Translations under genes and position numbers: made by a program
The notes under the pieces: model-generated
The model's database searches: none
What the model was told of the DNA's origin: nothing
Seen by the model: only the letters and a program-made list of their open reading frames with translations
Shown here: piece after piece, positions 31,872-40,558 of the stretch
Position numbering within the stretch: the stretch's first letter is position 1
Layout of the letters: each line of letters begins with the position of its first letter
Origin: an uncultured Mucispirillum sp.
GTDB taxonomy: Bacteria; Chrysiogenota; Deferribacteres; Deferribacterales; Mucispirillaceae
Assembly (NCBI GenBank): GCA_944323205.1
Contig: CALURO010000001.1
Span: 124,001 to 188,000 of the forward strand
Direction of reading: 5' to 3'
Length of the DNA stretch: 64,000 nt

Positions 31872-32644
31872 TCATTTAAACCCTTATCTTTATTAACCCG
31901 CACAATATCCCATAAAAAAGCATACTTTAAAAAGCCATATACATAAGCACTAACACCAGCAATAAGCCCCGGTATGCCGTCTAAAAAACCGCCCTTAATT
32001 ATATATATTTTTATAAATGCTGTTAAAGGGCTGAAAATCATTTTACTTAACTTAAACTTTTTACCTTTTTTATAATAACTTTCTGCACTAAGATGAGCAT
32101 AGCGGATAGTTTTTTTAAAATGGTCATCTATATCCCTGTATGAATAGTGGATAATAAAACCTGATAAATGAGAAGTACTGCCGTTAATTTTAAGCTCTTC
32201 ATGGACTATCTCACCTACCCACAAAGGATTTGCAGCAGCTTTTACAAGCCTTAATCTTTCATCTTTCTGCCATGAGTAATTTAGCAGCCTGCCAAGATAA
32301 TAAGTTTTACGCCTTATATAATAACCATCTGATTTACCATTTTTTACTGCATCTATTATGGCTTTTTTTAGCTCATCACCTACAACTTCATCTGCATCAA
32401 GATATAAAATATATTCTTTTGTGCATTTTTTAGTAAGTGAGTTTTTCTGCTCTATAAAGCCACGCCATTCTTCATTATATACTTTCGCACCGTAGCTTTC
32501 TGCTATTGCACATGTATTATCTGTAGAGTTGCTGTCAATAATAATGATTTCTGATACAATATCTTTTATGCTTTCTAATGTTTTTGCAAGCCGTTCTTCT
32601 TCGTTATAAACTATTAAGGCAGCAGATAGATTAAGCCTGTCCAT
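31868..32644 (-). CDS. Glycosyltransferase family 2 (LPS core type)
   Basis: A GT-A fold transferase beginning LSAALIVYNEEERLAKTLES, with IIIDSNSTDNT and the metal-binding LYLDADEVV. The later region YYIRRKTYYLGRLLNYSWQKD followed by HEELKI matches the WaaE/KdtX group that decorates the inner core of LPS. The start at 32644 (MDRLNLSA) is preferred because GGAG lies seven bases upstream; the upstream Met at 32677 lies deep inside the preceding gene. It overlaps the heptosyltransferase-type gene by 14 bases and lpxK by four, so all three are coupled. Confidence 0.88.
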   Translation of the reverse strand: MDRLNLSAALIVYNEEERLAKTLESIKDIVSEIIIIDSNSTDNTCAIAESYGAKVYNEEWRGFIEQKNSLTKKCTKEYILYLDADEVVGDELKKAIIDAVKNGKSDGYYIRRKTYYLGRLLNYSWQKDERLRLVKAAANPLWVGEIVHEELKINGSTSHLSGFIIHYSYRDIDDHFKKTIRYAHLSAESYYKKGKKFKLSKMIFSPLTAFIKIYIIKGGFLDGIPGLIAGVSAYVYGFLKYAFLWDIVRVNKDKGLNE

Positions 32645-33677
32645 AAAGTTTCTCCAATGCTTTTTCTGCTGTTTCATTTATTATATCATCAGTAATATTA
32701 TCAAATGTTTTAGACTTATAATCCTGCTCTGCCTTATTAATATCCGGCACTATATAGGTTGTGTTTGCATCATTTCCATAAAGCCCCCAGCGAGTGCTTG
32801 ATAAAACTTTATATGCTGGATAAATACATACACACTTTTTCTTTAAATTACCTGCAATATGGCTTGGACCTGTGCTTGCACCAATATACAGTCTGCATTT
32901 ATCAATTAATGCTGCCAGCTCTAAAATAGATTTTGCCGTATATACATAAGTATTGCTGCAATGCTGAGCTATGTATTCTGCTTCCTTTTTATTACTTTCT
33001 GCTGATGATATAACTATCTGCTTATCAGGCCATTTTTCATGAATTTTATTAATAAGCCTTATATATTCATCTATTTTGAAATTTTTAGTAGAGCCCCCAG
33101 AAAATGGATGAACTACCACATAATTATAAATACTGTGGGCATCTAAAAAAGATACTATTTTATTATGGTTAAGTTTGCCATAAGGTATTGGCTCAATAGT
33201 TACTTTTTTACTTGCAAAAAGCTCTTTATCCATTTGTTTTACTAAATCAAGATTATACTCTGCCTCATTTTTCAGCGATTCTGAGCGGTGCTGCCTGATA
33301 CCTTTATTATAAACAAACCATGATAAAGGTTTAGAAAGTGGACCAATTCTGTATTTTGCTCCACTTTTTAATGCCAGCTTTAATATCTGGTTGTTAGAAT
33401 AAAGCGCAATAAAAACATCTGCATGTATCTGCCTTATTTTTGCAGTTAAGTCCTTTTCATTATAATCATCAATAGATATAACTCCATCAATAAAAGGAAA
33501 CCCTTTCACTATTTCAGCATTATATCTTCTTACAAGCACATAAAGTCTGCTTGCAGGATACATTTGTTTAACCATAGATATAGCAGGAATAGAAAGAACT
33601 AAGTCGCCTATTTTATCTGTTCTTGCAATAATAATATTTTTTGGAGTTTCTATTTTTCCTTTGCAGAATATAAACAT
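32631..33677 (-). CDS. Glycosyltransferase family 9 (heptosyltransferase type)
   Basis: The N-terminus IIIARTDKIGDLVLSIPAISMVKQ is the GT9 signature, and VVHPFSGGSTKNFK and YIGASTGPSHIAG are the conserved nucleotide-heptose binding segments of ADP-heptose:LPS heptosyltransferases. At 348 residues it is full length. It should extend the inner core of LPS on the cytosolic face of the inner membrane before MsbA-mediated flipping. It starts nine bases after the msbA stop behind an AAGG site. Confidence 0.9.
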   Translation of the reverse strand: MFIFCKGKIETPKNIIIARTDKIGDLVLSIPAISMVKQMYPASRLYVLVRRYNAEIVKGFPFIDGVISIDDYNEKDLTAKIRQIHADVFIALYSNNQILKLALKSGAKYRIGPLSKPLSWFVYNKGIRQHRSESLKNEAEYNLDLVKQMDKELFASKKVTIEPIPYGKLNHNKIVSFLDAHSIYNYVVVHPFSGGSTKNFKIDEYIRLINKIHEKWPDKQIVISSAESNKKEAEYIAQHCSNTYVYTAKSILELAALIDKCRLYIGASTGPSHIAGNLKKKCVCIYPAYKVLSSTRWGLYGNDANTTYIVPDINKAEQDYKSKTFDNITDDIINETAEKALEKLYGQA

Positions 33678-33686
33678 TACATAACC

Positions 33687-35438
33687 TTATTCTTCTGTTT
33701 TGAACTGCATTTCATAAAGTTTTTTATATGTTGGGGAAGTTTTAATTATTTCATCATGTTTTCCTATTGCTTCCACTCCACCTTTATTAAAAACAACAAT
33801 CATATCAGCATTTAAAATAGTGCTTAATCTGTGGGCTACTACAAAAGAAGTCCTGCCCTTCATTAAGTTATCAAGGGCTTTCTGCACAACCCGTTCACTT
33901 TCTGTATCAAGAGCACTTGTTGCTTCATCAAGTATTAATATTGCAGGGTTTTTAAGTAAAGCTCTTGCAATAGTAATTCTTTGTTTCTGACCGCCTGAAA
34001 GTTTTACACCACGCTCTCCGCATAATGTATTATACTTTTCAGGGAAATTATATATAAATTCATCAGCATAAGCAGCCTTTGCAGCAGCCTTGATTTCATC
34101 TTCTGTTGCATTTTCTTTACTGTAACTTATATTAGATGCTATTGTATCATTAAATAAAAATGCATCTTGAGAAACTATACCTATATTATGACGAAGAGAA
34201 AATAAATCGTAATCCCTGATATCCACATTATCAATTAATATCTGCCCTTCTGTTACATCATAAAATCTTGGTATTAAATGTGCCATAGTAGTTTTACCTG
34301 CACCTGATGGGCCAACAAAAGCAACAGTTGAGCCAGCACGCACTTTAAATGATACATTTTTTAATGCATAAATATCATCTTTATATATAAATGAAACATT
34401 CTTAAATTCTATATCTTTATTTTCTGCATTACATTCTTTTGTGCCTTTATTTTCAATAACTTCATCGCTTTCTTTAAACATAGCAAATACTCTGTCGCTT
34501 GCAGCAATTGCCGACTGTAATGCATTATTTGATGCAGCAAAAAGTTTAACTGGTTCATATATCTGAATAAGAGCGGCTAAAAAAGCAAAAAATTCGCCTG
34601 TTGTAACTGTGCCGTTAATAACCTGATAACCGCCTATAAAAAGCACCGCTGCAATACCAATTGAGCCAAGAGCTTCAGTTAATGGGGAAGCCAGGTTGCC
34701 TGCCAGAACACTTTTATTTGCATATTTTATTGTAACAGCATTTGCTTTTTCAAACCTTTCCATTTCCTTGTTTTCTGCAACAAAGGCTTTTACAACTCGC
34801 ACACCACTAAAAGATTCCTGCAAAACACTTGTAAGTATTCCCATGCTTTCCTGACCTCTTGTGCTGTATTTTCTTAATTTTTTACTAATTATGCTGAGAG
34901 GGTAAATAAAGATTGGATATAATATAATAGCAACAAGAGCAAGCTGCCAGTTCATGTATATAATAACACAAATAAGCCCTACCATAGTAACTACTGCACG
35001 CAGCATATTTATTATAGTAGGAATAGATGACTGCACTAAGTTAATATCATTTGTAACACGGCTCATTAATGCGCCGGTTGATTCTTCTGCATAATATTTC
35101 ACAGGCAGATGTATCATTTTTTCAAATGTTTCATTTCTTAGCTTTTCAATAACCTTATTACCTATAAAGCTCATCAAAAAGCCCTGTAAAAATAAAAACC
35201 CGCTTTTTGCAACATATATAAGCATAACAGCAAAAGGCAGAACAAAAAGATATGTATAATTTTTAGCAATAAAAATGCTGTCTAATACATATTTGACAGC
35301 AACAGCTAATGCACCGTTAGTAGATGCAGTAATAAGAGATGCTGTAACAGCAATAATAAGAAGCACTTTATATGGCTTAAAATAAGGCCACATTAATTTA
35401 AATACTCGTTTTATAGCATTACCCTCATAAATCAGCAA
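33687..35438 (-). CDS. msbA: Lipid A export ABC transporter (MsbA type)
   Basis: A half-transporter with a six-helix membrane domain (residues about 1-320) fused to an ATPase: Walker A GPSGAGKTT, the ABC signature LSGGQKQR, Walker B ILILDEATSALD and the switch His in VVAHRLST. Neighbours are LPS core transferases and lpxK, supporting lipid A-core flipping over drug export. The start is unresolved: the frame opens at a TTG (35438) without a clear ribosome site, the first in-frame ATG is 15 codons later, and a GAGGGT lies between them before an ATA codon. At 583 residues from the TTG it matches MsbA length. Confidence 0.92.
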   Translation of the reverse strand: MLIYEGNAIKRVFKLMWPYFKPYKVLLIIAVTASLITASTNGALAVAVKYVLDSIFIAKNYTYLFVLPFAVMLIYVAKSGFLFLQGFLMSFIGNKVIEKLRNETFEKMIHLPVKYYAEESTGALMSRVTNDINLVQSSIPTIINMLRAVVTMVGLICVIIYMNWQLALVAIILYPIFIYPLSIISKKLRKYSTRGQESMGILTSVLQESFSGVRVVKAFVAENKEMERFEKANAVTIKYANKSVLAGNLASPLTEALGSIGIAAVLFIGGYQVINGTVTTGEFFAFLAALIQIYEPVKLFAASNNALQSAIAASDRVFAMFKESDEVIENKGTKECNAENKDIEFKNVSFIYKDDIYALKNVSFKVRAGSTVAFVGPSGAGKTTMAHLIPRFYDVTEGQILIDNVDIRDYDLFSLRHNIGIVSQDAFLFNDTIASNISYSKENATEDEIKAAAKAAYADEFIYNFPEKYNTLCGERGVKLSGGQKQRITIARALLKNPAILILDEATSALDTESERVVQKALDNLMKGRTSFVVAHRLSTILNADMIVVFNKGGVEAIGKHDEIIKTSPTYKKLYEMQFKTEE

Positions 35439-35505
35439 AAATATATGCTGAAAAAGTAAGAAAATTTAAATTAATCTGCGTAATGCAGTAACAATTTTTA
35501 AAAAT

Positions 35506-35832
35506 TTATTTTTCATGACAGTTTAAACATGTGTTTAAAGATGCATGGTTGCCGTCTTTTGGCCATTCTTCATGGCATTGAAAACATCTGTCTCCACAGC
35601 CGCCCTGAGACAATGAAAATGATTTATTGTCCACAGGTGTATGACATTTTACACATGTTGTCAAAGATAAATGATTAACATCACCAATTAATTTTGGGTG
35701 GCATGTCATACAGTCGCCTGCACAGCCTGATACTGCATCTTGATAATAACCAGATATAAGTATTATTAAGGCAGCAGAGAGCATGATAAAGATTCCAGCA
35801 CTAAGCTTCCTTTTTGTGTTGCTTTTAACCAT
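35506..35832 (-). CDS. Small tetraheme c-type cytochrome, membrane-anchored
   Basis: A 108-residue protein with one N-terminal hydrophobic helix (IFIMLSAALIILISGYY) and four CxxCH heme sites: CMTCH, CVKCH, CFQCH and CLNCH. Two near-repeats of about 35 residues each carry a pair of hemes (CAGDCMTCH...CVKCH and CGDRCFQCH...CLNCH). It should sit in the periplasm on an uncleaved anchor and carry electrons. Its ATG, behind AAGGAAGG, lies inside the end of the hemW gene, with which it overlaps out of frame by 67 bases. The redox partner is unknown. Confidence 0.85.
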   Translation of the reverse strand: MVKSNTKRKLSAGIFIMLSAALIILISGYYQDAVSGCAGDCMTCHPKLIGDVNHLSLTTCVKCHTPVDNKSFSLSQGGCGDRCFQCHEEWPKDGNHASLNTCLNCHEK

Positions 35833-36851
35833 ATACCTTCCTTTTTAAGTAATCCGTTTTTTATATTTATGTCTATCTTATTTAGCAGACTTTTATTAAT
35901 TTTGCCAAACTTTTTTTCAAGATTATATAAATTTATGCCATTTTTCATACGAAGTCCGAAAATAATATCTTCTAATAAGGCATCATCTTTAGATATTATT
36001 TCCTGATTACAGGTATTATATGGGTTTTTTATATATTCTTCAATACTTGTCCCATGATTATACCTTTTTCTTTTATTTTCTTCAAGTAAAATCATAGAAT
36101 GAGCAGCAGCACCTACACCTGTATATTCTTCCCCCTGCCAGTAAAGACAGTTATGTCTGCTGTGCATATCAGGCAGTGAAAAATTTGATGTTTCATATTT
36201 ATAATATCCATTTTCAAAGCATATTTGCTCTACTTCTTCAAAAAGAGTTTCATCATCATTAACACCGTCTTTTAAATAAAGAGTATCTGCACTGTCATAA
36301 GAGTAAGCAGATATATGGTGGGGGTGTATTGAAATAATTTTATTTAAAGTTAGTATGCTTTTTTGATTATCTGTATATGGAATATCATAAATCATATCCA
36401 TATTAAGCTGCTTTCCTGCTGATAATATATTTTCTGCTGCCTGCTCAGCTTTTGCCGCATTATGCAGACGGCCTAAAAGTTTTAAAACATTATCATCAAA
36501 GCTCTGCACACCAAGAGATACCCGTGATACTGGGCTTGATTTTATTAGTGATAAAAAATCATTATTAGTGCTTTCTGGGTTTGCTTCAATTGTCCACTCT
36601 ACACCTTTATAATTAATGAATTTTATGATATTATCAATTAATTTTCCTAAAAGCCTGTAATGCAGAGAAGATGGAGTGCCACCGCCAATATATATAGTAT
36701 CAAACTGCTTATTATCAAGCGATGATATTTCTGCAGTCAAAGCATCAATATACTTTTCCTTTATACTGTCATCTGCATTTTTTTCAGAATAAAAATTACA
36801 GTATGGGCATAAGCTATTGCAGAATGGAATATGAATATATAAGCCGCGCAT
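35766..36851 (-). CDS. hemW: Radical SAM heme chaperone HemW-like
   Basis: A HemW/HemN-like radical SAM protein. LYIHIPFCNSLCPYCNFYS contains the CxxxCxxC iron-sulfur triad, IYIGGGTPSSL is the SAM-binding glycine region, and HNCLYWQGEEYTGVGAAAHS is the HNxxYW motif separating HemW from oxygen-independent coproporphyrinogen oxidase. At 361 residues it is shorter than true HemN. HemW is thought to deliver heme to respiratory proteins. It directly precedes, and overlaps, a tetraheme cytochrome gene, a fitting partner. Its ATG shares one base with the NUDIX gene stop. Confidence 0.9.
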   Translation of the reverse strand: MRGLYIHIPFCNSLCPYCNFYSEKNADDSIKEKYIDALTAEISSLDNKQFDTIYIGGGTPSSLHYRLLGKLIDNIIKFINYKGVEWTIEANPESTNNDFLSLIKSSPVSRVSLGVQSFDDNVLKLLGRLHNAAKAEQAAENILSAGKQLNMDMIYDIPYTDNQKSILTLNKIISIHPHHISAYSYDSADTLYLKDGVNDDETLFEEVEQICFENGYYKYETSNFSLPDMHSRHNCLYWQGEEYTGVGAAAHSMILLEENKRKRYNHGTSIEEYIKNPYNTCNQEIISKDDALLEDIIFGLRMKNGINLYNLEKKFGKINKSLLNKIDINIKNGLLKKEGIWLKATQKGSLVLESLSCSLLP

Positions 36852-37387
36852 TATAAATTAGTTTTATAAAGACAATAAGCAGCAATTGATAAACTTTGAG
36901 AAAATTCGCCAGTTTTAAGCATTTGCCTAAGTTTATCTTCTGTTACTGTTAGTGCTTCAGTATCTTCAAATAAATCAAGCTGCTGCACACTATCAAATGA
37001 ACAGTCAAGAGCAGCAAAAACATTACATTTATTAGTCATAAATGCAGGATTTGGGTCTATTACACCAAGGGGTATAATCCTAGCAGATACTGCCCCTGTT
37101 TCTTCCTGCAGCTCTCTTGCTGCTGCCTGCACAGCATTTTCATCTTTATTAATGCTTCCACCGGGAAATTCCAGAGTATCAGAATTTGTGCCTGCTCTAA
37201 ACTGACGGACAAGTATAAACCTGCCATCTTTTGTAACAGGCACAATTATTGCCCAGCTGCTCATATCCTGCACAGTAAATACCATAGATTTATCAGCCAC
37301 TTTATAATAATATTCTAAATGCCTGATAGAAAGAATGTTATCACTGTATGCTTTTTCTTCTTTTATAAACTGCCAGTTCTTTTTCAT
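36851..37387 (-). CDS. NUDIX hydrolase, ADP-ribose pyrophosphatase-like
   Basis: A 178-residue NUDIX protein. The Nudix box begins with GGSINKDENAVQAAARELQE and continues ETGA, matching G-x5-E-x7-RE-U-x-EE-x-G. The preceding VRQFRAGTNSDTLEFPGG is the RQ(Y/F)R...ELPAG context typical of ADP-ribose pyrophosphatases (NudF-type). It should cleave a nucleoside diphosphate sugar to NMP and sugar phosphate in the cytosol. It is packed between a small hypothetical gene (15-base gap) and hemW. Confidence 0.9.
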   Translation of the reverse strand: MKKNWQFIKEEKAYSDNILSIRHLEYYYKVADKSMVFTVQDMSSWAIIVPVTKDGRFILVRQFRAGTNSDTLEFPGGSINKDENAVQAAARELQEETGAVSARIIPLGVIDPNPAFMTNKCNVFAALDCSFDSVQQLDLFEDTEALTVTEDKLRQMLKTGEFSQSLSIAAYCLYKTNL

Positions 37388-37402
37388 AGTATAGATAAAT
37401 TA

Positions 37403-37708
37403 TTATAAAATAATATTCCCGTTATTTGAGCCAGAGATAAGTTTAATATTAGAAGTTGCTTCTGTATATTTATTTTGTAAATCTTCAGGCACTTTCTCTA
37501 TTTCATATATTATTTTATCCTGAGAAATAAATCCTGTAAATTCGTTTTCAAAAGGAAATCCAAATGGTATTAATGCAACAGACATACCACCTGTTTCTGC
37601 AGGTACAAACTGTAATGCACCTATATTTTTAATCCCTTTGTTTTCTTCGTCATTAACGCCTATTACAAAATCACCGCTAACTAATTTTCCTAATCTAATT
37701 TCAGCCAT
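37403..37708 (-). CDS. Hypothetical protein, 101 residues
   Basis: Not recognised. The product is soluble, acidic and mostly beta-strand, with a run of small hydrophobics (SVALIPFGFPFENEF) and no Cys or signal peptide. AAGGAGTAAAAA precedes the ATG, a strong ribosome site. Its position between the metal importer and the NUDIX gene, with gaps of 16 and 15 bases, shows it is translated as part of the operon. Confidence 0.7.
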   Translation of the reverse strand: MAEIRLGKLVSGDFVIGVNDEENKGIKNIGALQFVPAETGGMSVALIPFGFPFENEFTGFISQDKIIYEIEKVPEDLQNKYTEATSNIKLISGSNNGNIIL

Positions 37709-37724
37709 TTTTTACTCCTTATAA

Positions 37725-38849
37725 TTAATAGAAACAGTGCTGAGCTGATAGAAATTTATTAAGTATAGTCTTTCCTTCTTCTGTCAGCTGCACTTTATTT
37801 TGTACTATTTCTATTTTATTTTCTGCTTTTAATTTATTCATAATATAAGATACTTTCATTAGCTTCCATTTTAAAGAAGAAGAAATCTCTTCATTAATAT
37901 GTTTTTCTCTGCAGTCTATAATTTCTGAATTTAATATATCCATAATAATATATTCTTCAAGTCTTTTTTGAGCTGTCAGGTTATCAAAATATTTTTTTAC
38001 AAGGCCTTCTTCTGGCGAAAATATTACTGATACTATAAATAAAACACCTAAAAATGATACAATTGTTCCAGAAATAGATACTTCATTAGGCCAAGCTATG
38101 CCAAACCCAGCAAGGCAGGCAACTGATGATATAAATACAGAAACAAATGCTAATGTGGAAAGCCGTTTTGTATAAAAAAGAGCAGTTGCAGCAGGCCCTA
38201 AAATAAATGCCGAAGTCATAAATATACCTGCTGTCTGAAAAGATACCGATACACTTAATGATGTCATAATCAAAAGAAGATAATCAATAGTGCTTTCTTT
38301 CATCTCTATAGATGCAGCATAGTTTTTATCAACGCCGTCTATTTTAAATTCATTATAAAAAACAGTAACAAGTATTATATTAATAACCAAAACAAAAGAA
38401 ACTGCATAAAGAGCATAAGAGCCTATATCTACACCAAAAACCCTTAACCTGTTAAAATATGTAAAAGCAGTTTCTCCAAGATATATTATTGATAAATCAA
38501 AATTAGTTGTATTATTAAAAGAGAGATTTGCAGCTATCAGTATACCAAAGCATAAAAATGCTGATGATATAATAATTGATAAACCTTTTGCTCTAAAAGA
38601 TGTAAACTCTTTTATTTTTTTTATTAAAATCATAGCAAGCCCAGAAGTTATTGAACCTAAAATAATTACAAGTGGCGAAGAAAGATATGATGAAAATATC
38701 AATGCAACAGCAATACCAAGCATTGCAGAACGGTTTGTTGTATCTGCTGCATAATAATTCCTGCGCATTACTAAAAATGCTCCCGGTATAGAGCATGTTA
38801 TTGCAGAAAGTATAATAACTATAACTATTTCAAACTCTATAGAAAACAT
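37725..38849 (-). CDS. Metal ABC transporter permease with C-terminal winged-helix-like tail
   Basis: The first 280 residues form an ABC-3 type permease with eight or nine membrane helices (for example IVIVIILSAITCSIPGAFLV and AGIFMTSAFILGPAATALF). After the last helix, about 85 soluble residues (EYIIMDILNSEI, SLKWKLMKVSYIMNKLKAE, VQLTEEGKTILNKF) look like a DtxR/MarR-style winged helix. Fusions of this layout are known in the chlamydial YtgCR permease-repressor. The start at 38849 is chosen over 38873 because GGGAG precedes it and the upstream permease stop lies two bases away. It is the last importer subunit. Confidence 0.85.
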   Translation of the reverse strand: MFSIEFEIVIVIILSAITCSIPGAFLVMRRNYYAADTTNRSAMLGIAVALIFSSYLSSPLVIILGSITSGLAMILIKKIKEFTSFRAKGLSIIISSAFLCFGILIAANLSFNNTTNFDLSIIYLGETAFTYFNRLRVFGVDIGSYALYAVSFVLVINIILVTVFYNEFKIDGVDKNYAASIEMKESTIDYLLLIMTSLSVSVSFQTAGIFMTSAFILGPAATALFYTKRLSTLAFVSVFISSVACLAGFGIAWPNEVSISGTIVSFLGVLFIVSVIFSPEEGLVKKYFDNLTAQKRLEEYIIMDILNSEIIDCREKHINEEISSSLKWKLMKVSYIMNKLKAENKIEIVQNKVQLTEEGKTILNKFLSAQHCFY

Positions 38850-38851
38850 AA

Positions 38852-39748
38852 CTATTTTCTCCCGCGAATCCATACACCAAGCAGACCTTTTGGTGCAACC
38901 AGTAGTGATATAAAAAACATTACAGCAAGGACTATTGTAATGGATATTCCAGAAGAAACATGGCTTATATTTCCAGCAATCACAGCACCTATTCCGCCGC
39001 CTAATCCGCCAAAAAATCCTGAAAGCAGCATAATATTAAAAAGCCTGTTGCTCCAAAGCCTTGCAGTAACTGCTGGTATTAAAAATACAGATACTGCTAA
39101 AAACACACCCATTAATTTTACAGATAATGCCACAAGACATACCACAAATACATTTATTAAATGAACATAAAACATAGTATGAAAATGAGTTGTTTTTGCT
39201 ATATCTATATTAAAAACAACAACTCTAAGCCTTTTAAAAAATAAAAGCAGCAGCAGGATAACTGTTAGAGTAATTATTCTTAAAAAATGAAATTCTTCAT
39301 CAGTTAAAGATGTAGTTTCTCCAAATAAATATATATCTATACCAGAATCTAAAGCACCGCCAGCCTGCTTTATACTTGTAATAAGAGTAATACCCACACC
39401 AAGAAGCACAGCTGTCATAAGGCTTTGTATAATATGGGGATGAAGTCTGTTAGTTTTATAAAGTATATTTAATATTGTTATCATTATTAATATGCCTAAA
39501 ATAGAGCCAGTAAATGAATAAATATGTTTATCTACCTGACTAAAAATATAAGGACTTATATATAATCCAAGACTTGAAAGCAGAAATAAAATTAATATTC
39601 CTACAAAAGAGCCTGCAGAAAGAGCATTTATTTCTATACTTCTTCTTTGGTATGATATAAATACACCAAGCATACCCGCACTAAGCCCAAGCAATACAGC
39701 ACTTTTAAGCATAGTTTGGAAAAGAAATGAATTACTTATTTCCAGCAT
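38852..39748 (-). CDS. Metal ABC transporter permease
   Basis: A 298-residue ABC-3 family permease (ZnuB/TroC-type) with about eight membrane helices and no soluble tail. VYFLKL-like coupling is not obvious, but AVSVFLIPAVTARLWSNRLF and the C-terminal GISITIVLAVMFFISLLVAPK match the family. Its start overlaps the ATPase gene end by 17 bases, and a second permease follows. Two permeases per operon imply a heterodimeric channel, as in Tro and Mnt systems. Confidence 0.88.
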   Translation of the reverse strand: MLEISNSFLFQTMLKSAVLLGLSAGMLGVFISYQRRSIEINALSAGSFVGILILFLLSSLGLYISPYIFSQVDKHIYSFTGSILGILIMITILNILYKTNRLHPHIIQSLMTAVLLGVGITLITSIKQAGGALDSGIDIYLFGETTSLTDEEFHFLRIITLTVILLLLLFFKRLRVVVFNIDIAKTTHFHTMFYVHLINVFVVCLVALSVKLMGVFLAVSVFLIPAVTARLWSNRLFNIMLLSGFFGGLGGGIGAVIAGNISHVSSGISITIVLAVMFFISLLVAPKGLLGVWIRGRK

Positions 39749-40550
39749 GGCTTTCTTCCATATATAAGCGTATATTTTTTATCATACCAGCAGACATTCC
39801 GTATGTTTTTTCAAAATTTTCTTCTGTTAATACATCTTCAGTTGTGCCGCTTGCTATAAGGCGCACATTTAAAAGAGATACCATATCAAAATATCGTGGA
39901 ATAGTAACAAAATCGTAATGGGAAACAATAACAGTTTTCTTTTTATGCCTTAATTCCTGCAACACATCAATAATAATATTGATACTTTCTTCATCTGCTG
40001 CAATCATTGGTTCGTCCATTATGTATATCCTTGCGTCCTGCACCAAAGCCCTTGCAATTAATGCTCTGTGTTTTTCTCCCCTTGATAAATCGCATATGCT
40101 TTTCTTGCTGATAGTATCAAGCCCCATTCTTTCAAGAGCCTCACGAGCAGACACCTTGTCTTTTGTATCTGGTGCTTCTACTCTTTTTAATCTGTTATAA
40201 GAGCCCATAAGCACTAAATCATAAACATTAATTGGAAAATCCCAGTTTACAAAATTTCTTTCGGGAACATAGGCTATATCATTTTTTAAAGCATGTGTTG
40301 GTCTTGAATATATATAAACATTACCAGCAGATGGCTTATCTATACCTGCAATAGTTTTTAAAAGAGTAGTTTTTCCTGAGTTATTAGGCCCAAGCACTGC
40401 CATTAATACACCGCTTGGAATATCTAAATTAATATTAAAAAGAGTTGCTCTGCCGTTATATTCAACAGTTAAATTTTCTATTTTTACGGCAACATTTAAC
40501 TGCTCTAAATGTTCTTTTGAAGAATAAGTCCTAAGCATATTATTTTCCAT
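39732..40550 (-). CDS. Metal ABC transporter ATP-binding protein
   Basis: A 272-residue ABC ATPase of the Mn/Zn importer class. Walker A is GPNNSGKTT (about residues 53-61), the signature is LSRGEKHR (one residue off LSGGQ), and Walker B is IYIMDEP followed by a switch His in VSHYDF. It energises the two permeases encoded immediately downstream and pairs with the upstream binding lipoprotein. The signature loop variant deserves note but is seen in other functional family members. Confidence 0.9.
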   Translation of the reverse strand: MENNMLRTYSSKEHLEQLNVAVKIENLTVEYNGRATLFNINLDIPSGVLMAVLGPNNSGKTTLLKTIAGIDKPSAGNVYIYSRPTHALKNDIAYVPERNFVNWDFPINVYDLVLMGSYNRLKRVEAPDTKDKVSAREALERMGLDTISKKSICDLSRGEKHRALIARALVQDARIYIMDEPMIAADEESINIIIDVLQELRHKKKTVIVSHYDFVTIPRYFDMVSLLNVRLIASGTTEDVLTEENFEKTYGMSAGMIKNIRLYMEESHAGNK

Positions 40551-40558
40551 TATTATAT

